Positions 1-7,000 of a stretch of DNA of 10,605 nt are shown one piece after another; within the stretch, counting starts at the first letter, position 1, and each line of letters begins with the position of its first letter. This DNA comes from Euperipatoides rowelli (lineage: Eukaryota; Onychophora; Udeonychophora; Euonychophora; Peripatopsidae): the NCBI GenBank assembly GCA_003024985.2, contig PXIH01S0005969.1, one strand, 5' to 3'. Below the pieces are notes generated by a model. It made no database searches. It saw nothing but the letters and a program-made list of their open reading frames with translations, and was not told the origin of the DNA. Position numbers and translations under genes: made by a program.

Positions 1-12
1 AAAAAAAAAAAA

Positions 13-418
13 TATTCTAAGGTTTAACATTTTTCTAATAGACAGATTATTTAACTTTTAAATTAAATCAATGTAAGCATAAATATGCTAAAATTTTTGT
101 TGCATTAGAAATTTAAACACTTTAATTACAAATTATTCATTTGGGAGTGCAATTGTCGCAAATAATTTTAGTTTTGTAGGCACAAATTTGTTTCACAAAT
201 AGTACAGAAATAATTCTAAGGTTTAGCATTTTTCTAATAGACAGATTATTTCACTTTTAAATTAAATCACTGTAAGCATAAATATACTAAAATTTTTGTT
301 GCATTAGAAATTATTTAAACCCTTTAATTACAAATTATTCATTTGGGAATATACAATCGCCACAAATAATTTTACAGTGTTGTAGGCACAAACTGGTTTT
401 ACAAATGGTACAAAAATA
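13..418. repeat. tandem duplication of transposase 3' end plus 3' UTR, period about 200 bp
   Basis: Two copies are visible: about 13-213 and 214-418. Both start TTCTAAGGTTTA (15 and 214), run through TAGACAGATTATTT and GTAAGCATAAATAT, and end in the transposase C-terminal codons. The non-coding part is about 95% identical apart from a 4-bp indel. The coding part is clearly more diverged, with two 2-bp indels. The window begins in an A-run directly before copy 1, so further copies to the left cannot be excluded. Confidence 0.85.
133..212 (-). pseudogene. broken second copy of the transposase C-terminal zinc-finger end
   Basis: This segment aligns with the end of the transposase frame (335 to about 416) and keeps the CTIC and CLQ words and the last CxxC pair. 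A 2-bp deletion within TGTAAAATT breaks the frame, and a second 2-bp deletion lies near the end. The zinc-ligand histidine (His592 in the intact copy) is Asn here. Several differences from the intact copy are synonymous or conservative. Read past the first deletion, this copy would stop at its own TGA just before the TAA position used by the intact gene. It is a remnant of the same or a closely related element. Nothing upstream of the last 27 or so codons is present. Confidence 0.75.
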
Positions 419-2152
419 TTTTGTTAATCTGGTTTTCTTCATGGCTTGACAAGGGCGACACCTTTTTCTTTTATCATTGTGATCTACAGTTTCATTCATT
501 GGTATTGTTTCATCCTTAATATATGTTGCTTCATCAACAGCAGTAAGATTTTTTGTTACTTGCTTTTTAATATTAAACATTAGTGGCAAATGTATGCCTG
601 AAGTACTCTGGCGGCACACTAGATGGTCCCGAATCAGCTCATCTGCTAGATCTCGTAAAAATTTTCTTCTGCTTTTGACAATGTTCCCATTTCCAATATA
701 AACTATTTGTGAGTTTATGCCTCCTACATTCAACATGCAAAAGAAAATGACCATGGGCCATCTTCTATTGGTTCTAGCAACATTATAAGTGGAGCATAAT
801 TCATCATTAGTAGCTACACCTCCTTTGGTAGAATTATAAAAAGTTATTATTTCTGGTTTACAATTTTCTCCAGTAGATGAATCTATTGCATCATCATGAT
901 GCATTGTTGAAATCAAAATTTCATTTTTTTTTGGATTTGGTATATAGGAAACAATAGTTGAATATTGCCTGAAACCGAAAAGACTGGATGTAACATTGCG
1001 AGGGTAAATTTTCTTGAATTCCAGTGGAATCTGAGGTTTATTTTTTTTAAGAGTGCCTACAATGGATAATCTTTTATCAACTAGTTTCTCAGCTAAATCA
1101 ACACTAGTAAACCAGTTATCCATGGTTATATTGCGTCCTGTGTTAAAGATAGGGGCACAAAGTTTTTCTACCACTTCAGCAGGTTTATTACTAAAAGCAA
1201 AAGGTGATTCTTCTGGTTGTTTACCAGGATATATTTCCATGTTAGATGTATACCATAGTTTAGCATCCACCATGGCATAAATTTTAATACCATATTTGGC
1301 CGGCTTCGATGGTATGTACTGTTTAAAAGCACATTTACCACGGAAACTTTCCAATTTTTCACCGATTGTTACGTTTTCACCTAGAGAGTAATTTATTTTG
1401 CAATTACTAACAAACTTTTCAAATAGTTCCCTTACAGGAGCAAGACGATCTAAGGCTTTTCGCTCTATTCTAGACTCTTTGTCGTCAAATCGCAAAGATT
1501 TTAGTAGGAATGAAAATCTTCTTAAATTCATTGTAAGCCTGAATATTTCAATTCCGTGCCCGCTTGTGTCCCATAGCTCAGTCAAATTCAAATGATTTGC
1601 ACGATATACTCCTGCTAAGTATAAGAGCCCTATGAGAGCCCTAATTTCAATGGTATCTGTTGGACGAGCATCTCTTTTTCGAGCAAATTTATTGCTTTCA
1701 GCCTGAATGTGTTGATTTGTGTAATGAACAATTTGATCCAAAATAGAGTCATCAAAAAAGCACTTCCACGTTTCTAACACAGTTTTAGCTTCACATGCTT
1801 TCCCAATAACACCAGGAAGATGAACAATTAGGTTTTGCTTCGATGTTTTTGTTTTACTATATGGAGTCTTTTTCCATTTATAAATATTTACAACCTTGCC
1901 ATTTTTCTTCTGAAATGCATGATAGAAATCAAGATTTTCTGAACTATTTCCATCAGAGTTGCTAGCCTCATCAACTTCATCACACTCTGATACAGAATCA
2001 TCTCCGCCTTCTTCAATGGAATCACTTTTATCATCATCACTTACTTCCTCACTTAGGTCTTCTGTTTCAGCATCATCATTAAGAAGTAAGTTTTGCACTT
2101 CTTCCAAATCCCGATGGTTATTTAGATCGTATTTTCGTTTAGAAAAGCTCAT
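335..2152 (-). CDS. piggyBac-like transposase, full-length ORF with altered catalytic residues
   Basis: The 605-residue protein belongs to the piggyBac (DDE_Tnp_1_7) family, which cuts and pastes DNA at TTAA through a DDD active site in the nucleus. The N-terminus (about 16-73) is acidic. The catalytic domain spans about 125-480 and shows the family blocks FRGKCAFKQYIPSKPAKYGIK (270 on), MDNWFTS (344-350), KGGVATNDELC (443-453) and NRRWP (462-466). A KRKR patch (561-564) precedes a C5HC2 zinc-finger pattern: C565, C568, C581, C584, C589, H592, C597, C600. Length matches T. ni piggyBac (594). The start ATG lies 5 nt after a strong splice acceptor. A variant poly(A) signal ATTAAA follows the stop at 323-328. 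The oddity is that the first and third aspartates (D268 and D447 in T. ni) are Gly264 and Ala447, while Asp345 and Asp450 remain. Catalysis is probably lost although the frame is open. Confidence 0.93.
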   Translation of the reverse strand: MSFSKRKYDLNNHRDLEEVQNLLLNDDAETEDLSEEVSDDDKSDSIEEGGDDSVSECDEVDEASNSDGNSSENLDFYHAFQKKNGKVVNIYKWKKTPYSKTKTSKQNLIVHLPGVIGKACEAKTVLETWKCFFDDSILDQIVHYTNQHIQAESNKFARKRDARPTDTIEIRALIGLLYLAGVYRANHLNLTELWDTSGHGIEIFRLTMNLRRFSFLLKSLRFDDKESRIERKALDRLAPVRELFEKFVSNCKINYSLGENVTIGEKLESFRGKCAFKQYIPSKPAKYGIKIYAMVDAKLWYTSNMEIYPGKQPEESPFAFSNKPAEVVEKLCAPIFNTGRNITMDNWFTSVDLAEKLVDKRLSIVGTLKKNKPQIPLEFKKIYPRNVTSSLFGFRQYSTIVSYIPNPKKNEILISTMHHDDAIDSSTGENCKPEIITFYNSTKGGVATNDELCSTYNVARTNRRWPMVIFFCMLNVGGINSQIVYIGNGNIVKSRRKFLRDLADELIRDHLVCRQSTSGIHLPLMFNIKKQVTKNLTAVDEATYIKDETIPMNETVDHNDKRKRCRPCQAMKKTRLTKYFCTICKTSLCLQHCKIICGDCIFPNE

Positions 2153-2157
2153 AATCT

Positions 2158-2723
2158 CTGGAAAAAAAAAAGTGGAAAAGAAAAATGAAAAAAAAAAAAA
2201 AAAAAATATGTGGAAAACAAAAGTGGAAATAAATAGTTGAATTATTTACAGTATATACTGTAGGTACCATTTCTACATTACAATATGTCATTATAATTTT
2301 ATAAAACTAGATTTAATACAAAATAATTTGTTAGTAATTTTAAATAATTTAATATTTGTGATTTTAGTTGTAAAATAGACAATTCTTACATTTTAATTTC
2401 AGTTATAAAAATGAAAACATTTGATTTTTTTCTATGTATTTATCATTTAATTTTAATTAAAATAAAATATACTGTTGGGTGAAAACCCCTTACAAAAAAA
2501 AAAAAAAAACAACAAAAAAAAAAAAAATGGAAAAAAATAATAGTGGAAAAAAAAAGTTACACGCATAGTCGCGGTATCTGATAGACACATTTCTTATAAA
2601 AAATAAGAATATTGACACATGTAAATAAAAAATCGATTGCATTTAGTAATGTTTCACTTCAATAACTAATTAATGTTAGAAAATATTATTATAATTAAAT
2701 TAAATCGTAATACAAAAACTTAC
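2158..2723 (-). other. inferred 5' UTR intron of the transposase gene
   Basis: On the minus strand the donor reads TGAC|GTAAGT (intron begins at 2723) and the acceptor is a T-run followed by CCAG|AGATT, then ATG (intron ends at 2158). Both fit the consensus very well. The 566-bp interval is AT-rich and holds long T tracts on the transcribed strand (the A-runs at 2188-2206, 2494-2509 and 2514-2527). It also contains a perfect 16-bp palindrome at 2247-2262. No coding sequence is disturbed by the intron. Splicing has not been shown; it is inferred from the signals alone. Confidence 0.6.
2247..2262. repeat. perfect 16-bp palindrome TACAGTATATACTGTA
   Basis: The sequence is fully self-complementary and contains both orientations of the word TACTGTA, which recurs across the window. 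It sits in the inferred transposase 5' UTR intron. Function is unknown. Confidence 0.6.
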
Positions 2724-2805
2724 GTCAGTAGTCGTGGTGTATCCGTCAGATAAAATCAATCGAAATTGATACACGTCTTACCGTTACCGGAGCAACTAAA
2801 CGACT
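2724..2805 (-). other. inferred non-coding 5' UTR exon of the transposase gene
   Basis: This 82-nt stretch lies between the predicted start site (A at 2805) and the GTAAGT donor at 2723. It is GC-richer than its surroundings and has no ATG-initiated frame of note. It carries the downstream promoter element and a diverged subterminal-type motif. Its ends depend on the promoter and splice calls. Confidence 0.5.
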
Positions 2806-2830
2806 GATGAAGAGAATAATACTATTTAAA
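2774..2830 (-). promoter_or_regulatory. core promoter of the transposase: weak TATA-like box, initiator and DPE
   Basis: Read on the minus strand, TCAGTC at 2807-2802 matches the arthropod initiator TCA(+1)GTY with A+1 at 2805. AGACG at 2778-2774 falls exactly at +28 to +32 and matches the downstream promoter element consensus RGWYV. ACGT at +30 to +33 also fits the second half of the Bridge element. An AT-rich TTTAAATA begins at -25, slightly close for a TATA box. The arrangement lies 134 bp inside the proposed element end and directly upstream of the 5' UTR donor, so it fits the gene. Initiation itself is inferred. Confidence 0.5.
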
Positions 2831-3638
2831 TCAGGCACATTGAGTGCACTACAATAGGCTAGCACCGCATTGGTGAGAACATCACGATTAAAGATGAAGT
2901 AAGTACAGTATCTGAGAGATACCGCGACGACTGCAGGATTAAATCATTTGGTATGATTAAAAACAAATATATTTTTGTCCCTTTGATCATAAATTTTACT
3001 AATTTGAAGGATTTTTGAGGCTAATAATATAAGTGATTGTTGAATTTTAAAGAAAAAAATGTCTACATATTATGTCAGTGGAGTGGAAAGGGTCAAGTCA
3101 ATCTATAGAAAGAAGCACTTGTTTGTGCTATTATTAAAAACTATTCAGTTCCTGCCGAATATTTTGTAACTATTTGGTAGTCGGTCATTGAAATCAAAAA
3201 TGGTATTTGGTGTACCCCTACTGTACAACTTCATTCTCTTTGACCACAGAATGTAAATTTTATGTCAAGTGTTTTTGGGTCTGAAGTCTTTTCTGACCCT
3301 TTTGCGTACCCGCAGGTATACGCATACCAAAGGTCTCAAGTCATCTGTCATTATTCAATGAACCACAAAAGGAAGAAAGCGTGACATACTTGGAATATAG
3401 TTATTGTGAGGTTATTAACTATTAAGGATGAGGGGAAACAACAAAAAATTCTTTAAATCTAGAAGGGGCCTGTTATACATAATCCTTTTTGTTAATATTT
3501 GACAAGCTTTTTTTTTTAATATATTTTTTTTTTGGTTGTATGGACTACACATCCATTTGTTTAAGTTACAAACCAATGGGCCCCTCCCCCACATCAATTT
3601 TAGTCAAATAAATGTAGTGTCTTATGAAAGTTGTTCAT

Positions 3639-3692
3639 GCGGGGGCCCCCTGGCCCTACAGCCCCACCCAACCCCTATGTGGTGGGGCCTGC
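3639..3692. repeat. GC-rich patch with palindrome and 8-bp stem hairpin
   Basis: About 54 bp are strongly GC-rich inside AT-rich DNA. They contain the perfect palindrome GGGGGCCCCC (3641-3650) and an inverted repeat GCCCCACC / GGTGGGGC (3661-3668 and 3681-3688, 12-nt loop). A smaller patch, TGGGCCCCTCCCCCAC, lies nearby at about 3577-3592. It may be a relic of a transposon end, but no terminal repeat pair or target duplication was found. Confidence 0.5.
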
Positions 3693-3764
3693 TTGAAACA
3701 GTTGAACCTAAAATAGCAATTACTGTACATTTAATTCACCATGATCTATATAGGCTAGTATCTC

Positions 3765-3781
3765 AATCCTTAGTAAGGATT
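3765..3781. repeat. 17-bp palindrome (8-bp arms, 1-nt centre)
   Basis: AATCCTTA and TAAGGATT flank a single G. The arms are exact. No associated gene or element was recognised. Confidence 0.45.
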
Positions 3782-4762
3782 TACTGGATACCCATCACCC
3801 TAATATTCATCAGTCTACTAAAACTTATGTTATTAAATTTTAACAATTAATCTAATATTACATCTTGACGATGTTAGCAAAACAATAAAATGTTATATAC
3901 TGTAAATAGGTAAAATAAAGTATTTTTTATTAACAAAAAAAAAATAACTCAGATAAGCTACAATTTATGCATTTTCAACTATAATTATAAAGTATTCATG
4001 TTCCAGGGTTTAAGCTGCCAATAGCATTTTAGCCAAATGCTAAGATTTTGCTAATTTTTAGCTCAGCAAAATTAGCCAATATGCTATTTATATATTTTTG
4101 AATACCAATTGATTAATGAAAAGTTCAGTATTAAAATTTATTGAGTTATGAAGATCAGTATTTTTGCTAAAATTTGTCTACTTTAATTAGCCAAATGGTT
4201 AATTATGTTTTTTGCTCAGCTTAATCACTTGATAGTGAGCGAGTAAAACTTGCCAGGTAGTCAGTCTGCACAAATTTGATTTATTATAAATCAATAATTG
4301 ATTTGCTATATATCTGTCATAGTCCGATTCAAAATCAAGATAGAAATAAATTATAATACAAATTGTTTAACCTCGAGGGAGCGCGATGTCGTAAATTTTA
4401 CGTTAAATCCAAAGTTTTATAAAATGTGTCTATGTGTATAGTCTTGTGGGTTTATCTCTGCCTTCTATTCCTAAAACTAACACCCACTACAATATTGGTA
4501 GGTTTTTAACAAGCACATAGCTCATTTTATAGTTATTTTTTAGAATTCTTTGTAAAAATGTGTCCAGACATAAATTTTAAGACACACGCTCGCTGATGTA
4601 AGATTTTTTTTTTTCATATTATTATTGTATAATGGAAAAGAAAAGACTGTCAGCTACTTTGAAATGCTATCAATATATTTTATTTACTGCAAATGACACT
4701 CACAAACAGAAATACTTTGCTTAGAATGTAGAAACATGAATTCATATAAGATCTTATAATAT

Positions 4763-4811
4763 ACAGGTAGACTATAATATACTGCACATACACTGTATAT
4801 AGTCTACCTGT
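4763..4811. repeat. hairpin with perfect 14-bp arms
   Basis: ACAGGTAGACTATA at 4763-4776 pairs exactly with TATAGTCTACCTGT at 4798-4811, and further partial pairing reduces the 21-nt loop. A separate perfect 14-bp palindrome, TATAAGATCTTATA, lies just to the left at 4745-4758. Both fall inside the TTAA-flanked element, just outside the long foldback. Confidence 0.7.
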
Positions 4812-4831
4812 GTATCTAATCTGAATTATTC

Positions 4832-5131
4832 AAAATTTGTAAAAATATGGTAGTAATTTTTATTTCATTTATAGCTTTTATCTTTGTAATTTTCTTTAGT
4901 AGCAAATAAAGTTTGCTTTGAAAAAAAAAAGCGCTGTAAATATTGTAGAAAGCAAACGTAGCCTAGATCAAAAAATGATATATTAGCATTATATAATTTT
5001 GTTATTTACGTGACTTGCTTTCTTCAATACATATTTACGTAATTTTTTTTTTCAAGCAAACTTTATTTGCTACTAAATAAAATTAGATAAACCCATAAAA
5101 TGAATTTAAAAATTACTAATTTTACAAATTT
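4832..5131. repeat. long foldback: imperfect inverted repeat with about 125-bp arms
   Basis: The left arm (about 4832-4958) and right arm (about 5010-5131) are complementary with small gaps and are separated by about 51 bp. The core is a perfect 24-bp match: TTTAGTAGCAAATAAAGTTT plus GCTT at 4895-4918 pairs with its exact complement at 5054-5077. Further matches extend outwards (AAATTTGTAAAA, GTAATTTTT) and inwards (A-run, GTAAATAT, GAAAGCAA). It lies inside the TTAA-flanked element, so it is either that element's palindromic core or a nested foldback MITE. Confidence 0.8.
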
Positions 5132-5484
5132 CCCTTCACATACTGTATTAGCATTTGTAGATTTGTTTTAATTGTAGGAATTTATCAAATAATTTTAAAT
5201 TAGTATTAAAAAATCTAAACTGAACAAAAAAAGTAACAACTTTAACAAAATTTAGAATAGATGTGAGAAATAATTTCATTATTACTCATATTTAAAAGTT
5301 ATTGTAGTTATTGTATTTTAATACATAGAATTATACGAGACATAAAAATTACGACACATGCCTACTCATGCTAAAAATTTTGGCGCGCTCACTCGAAGGT
5401 TAATACAATTGACAAATCAAAACTTAAGACTGATAATTAATAATTGGAAAATCATAACTTTAGGGTGAAATAATATGCTTACCT

Positions 5485-5509
5485 TACTAACTCCTAGGAA
5501 GAGTTAGTA
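5485..5509. repeat. small hairpin, 9-bp perfect arms
   Basis: TACTAACTC at 5485-5493 pairs exactly with GAGTTAGTA at 5501-5509 across a 7-nt loop. It stands alone about 80 bp outside the TTAA element. No T-run or gene context gives it a role. Confidence 0.45.
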
Positions 5510-6731
5510 TATTGTTCTTGCTCAGAATTGTTGGGCAGCATTACTGATCGAGATATGCAGAATTTATTAACCCACTTTGATAGTTTACATAAATTGTATC
5601 TATTTTTAATCGTTATGTACAGTGTTAGGAATAGTTCAGGTTATAACTTTTTAAACATATTAACGATTATTTTTTAATAATGATATTTCTCCCCACCCAC
5701 CACTTTTTATATTTTATATTTTAAACCTTTAGGCGAATATAATGTAAATGATGTGATGGTGGTTTTATTACAAAAATGTAATTGGTCTATGGTAAGGATA
5801 CTACTGTAGTGAATATATTCAATTTCTCACTATACAGTAGGATCCAGAGTGATGTGATGCATGTTTCTACCCTTCGTGAGAGAGATGGCCATGTTACAGA
5901 AGCGCACACTTGTCCTCTTATCAGCTTATCAAACATGGGATACATGGATTTACAGGAGCATAGTCACATAAACATACATCCATATAATCCTAAGCGATAT
6001 GCTTTTCATTAAACCTTTAAAAACTACTTTACTGACAATGTTGTTGTTTCCATTATTACGCTTTGATAGGTTTGCTTGCGAACTACCATCCACAAACATT
6101 ATTTTATTGTCGCTGTATAATTTACTTCGTCAGGTGGCAAATTAAAATTGTAATAATTATTGGGTTGACTGAAAGCATTATTAACTTGTTTACATCCATT
6201 TAAAACTATTTAGAATAGTAATAGCAGGTTTCAGATTAGGATAGTTGACTTTAGAATAATTTGTGTTCACATATTTTGTTATTGTTAACATCACTAGGGC
6301 AATAAGAGCAATAGACTATACCATATTATTGTAATGGGTTTATCAAAACAAAATTCACAAGATGAATGTACAAAAAAAAAAAAAGACAGTAGAAATTTGG
6401 AAAAAAACCTAGCCTGGCAAGAATGGGGTCCTTTTTTTAATTTTTTTTTTTACAAAGTGCTGACTCGAATAATTTAACAAATACAGTATATGCATAAATA
6501 AAGAGGAGAAACATTAAATAGAAAAAAAAAATAATAATGAAAGATTAAAATATATATATTTCATAAATAACCCACCCTGCTAAGACAATGTCTAAGTATA
6601 AGCGGTTTTGACTGGATAGAATCAGTAAACATTAATTTAATTTGCCAACTAACCCACTTCAATGTTTTTATCTTGCTGTTTTCAATGCATTTAAGAAAAT
6701 CAAATGGCCAATACTGCAAATTATCAAATGA

Positions 6732-6847
6732 AATGAATCAAATTCTATATATGAACGTAGGATATACACTTTGTTATGCCTGCAAATGCAATGAATCGAA
6801 ATGTATGTAACAGCATGGGGGATTCACTTTGTTCTGCTGTAAATATA
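6732..6847. repeat. degenerate tandem dimer, period 58 bp
   Basis: AATGAATC starts both halves (6732 and 6790), and CACTTTGTT recurs at the same offset (6767 and 6825), followed by related CTGCAAAT / CTGTAAAT words. Much of the interior has diverged, so this is an old duplication if it is one. Confidence 0.4.
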
Positions 6848-7000
6848 AATTAATAATCTTAAGAGCAACTAAAATCTTAATGTTAAAAAAAAAATGGAGT
6901 TGGCATCTATACATTAAAGAGATTAGCTTCTCCAAAGCTTAATTAAAACTGCAGGTTATAGGTATTTGGATCTTTGGAATAATCTACTATAGGTTAGTTT

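Larger units (their letters stand above)
2569..2937. repeat. subterminal-type repeats sharing GTCGCGGTATCT
   Basis: GTCGCGGTATCT occurs at 2569-2580 on the plus strand and in reverse orientation at about 2918-2930, next to the proposed right end of the piggyBac element. A diverged relative (GTCGTGGTGTATC) is at 2730-2742. The 12-bp inverted match and its location suggest transposase-binding sites, but this is inference. Confidence 0.45.
1..2938 (-). mobile_element. piggyBac-superfamily DNA transposon, left end outside the window
   Basis: The element is defined by its transposase (335-2152), an upstream 5' leader with an intron and core promoter, and a sharp change at about 2938. There a GC-richer segment with CTGCAG and GCGACGACTG meets AT-rich flank at a TTAA (2939-2942), the target site used by piggyBac elements. 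Read from the element's side, that end begins TCCTGCAGTCGTCGCGG. The motif GTCGCGGTATCT occurs there on the minus strand (ending near 2935), again in opposite orientation at 2569-2580, and in diverged form at 2729-2750, as expected of subterminal repeats. No matching left end with TTAA exists in 1-334, so it must lie off the window or be lost. The transposase identification is firm; the exact right boundary is inference. Confidence 0.6.
2943..4366. other. AT-rich non-coding stretch with no recognised gene
   Basis: Between the two transposons I find no frame with recognisable homology. The longest open frame (3536-3850, plus) has no motif, shows no coding-like composition, and runs through the GC-rich patch. 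Contents worth noting are an imperfect GC-containing palindrome near 3301-3336, the GC-rich hairpin patch at 3639-3692, a 17-bp palindrome at 3765-3781, and recurring TAGCCAA words at 4010-4200. If GABPA extends leftwards, this is intron. Confidence 0.6.
4564..5361. repeat. 26-bp direct repeat pair inside the TTAA element (4564-4589 and 5336-5361)
   Basis: The two 26-bp blocks share AGACATAAA and GACACA and match at 21 of 26 positions in the same orientation. They flank the hairpin and the long foldback. They may be internal subterminal motifs, or mark an older element into which the foldback was placed. Confidence 0.5.
4371..5399. mobile_element. non-coding TTAA-flanked element with terminal inverted repeats (piggyBac-like MITE)
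   Basis: The 1029-bp interval is bounded by TTAA at 4367-4370 and TTAA at 5400-5403. Its left end begins CCTCGAGGGAGCGCG. The right end, read inward on the minus strand, begins CCTTCGAGTGAGCGCG. The two differ by one indel and one substitution in about 16 positions. A second matching block lies inside each end: TGTCGTAAATTTTA at 4387-4400 and its near-exact complement at 5343-5356 (13 of 14), separated from the right tip by extra sequence. There is no open frame of note inside. TTAA duplication with ends beginning CC is typical of piggyBac-superfamily elements, so this looks like a non-autonomous member. Family assignment beyond that is not possible by eye. Confidence 0.72.
5404..7000. other. 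AT-rich non-coding stretch with no recognised gene
   Basis: No frame has recognisable homology. A 76-codon frame at 5782-6012 (plus) shows no family motif. The region has A- and T-runs near 6371-6384 and 6430-6450 and the degenerate 58-bp dimer at 6732-6847. It is probably GABPA intron if that gene continues to the left. Confidence 0.55.

Noticed and set aside
1-334. Left terminal repeat of the piggyBac element
   Set aside because: No TTAA with a sequence resembling the right end (TCCTGCAGTCGTC) occurs here; the end is off the window or lost.
1053-1595. Plus-strand open frames overlapping the transposase (1053-1280, 1398-1595, 1959-2240) and a minus-frame overlap at 1168-1362
   Set aside because: They lie antisense to or out of frame with the strongly matched transposase, and none has family motifs.
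3055-3420. Possible decayed coding segment on the minus strand
   Set aside because: Short frames of 25-35 codons exist, but none matches a family I know and stops are frequent.
3536-3850. 104-codon plus-strand frame
   Set aside because: No recognisable domain, it runs across a GC-rich hairpin patch, and there is no splice or promoter context to support a gene.
5782-6012. 76-codon plus-strand frame
   Set aside because: No motif, signal peptide or membrane segment is visible, and the length is within chance expectation for 10 kb.
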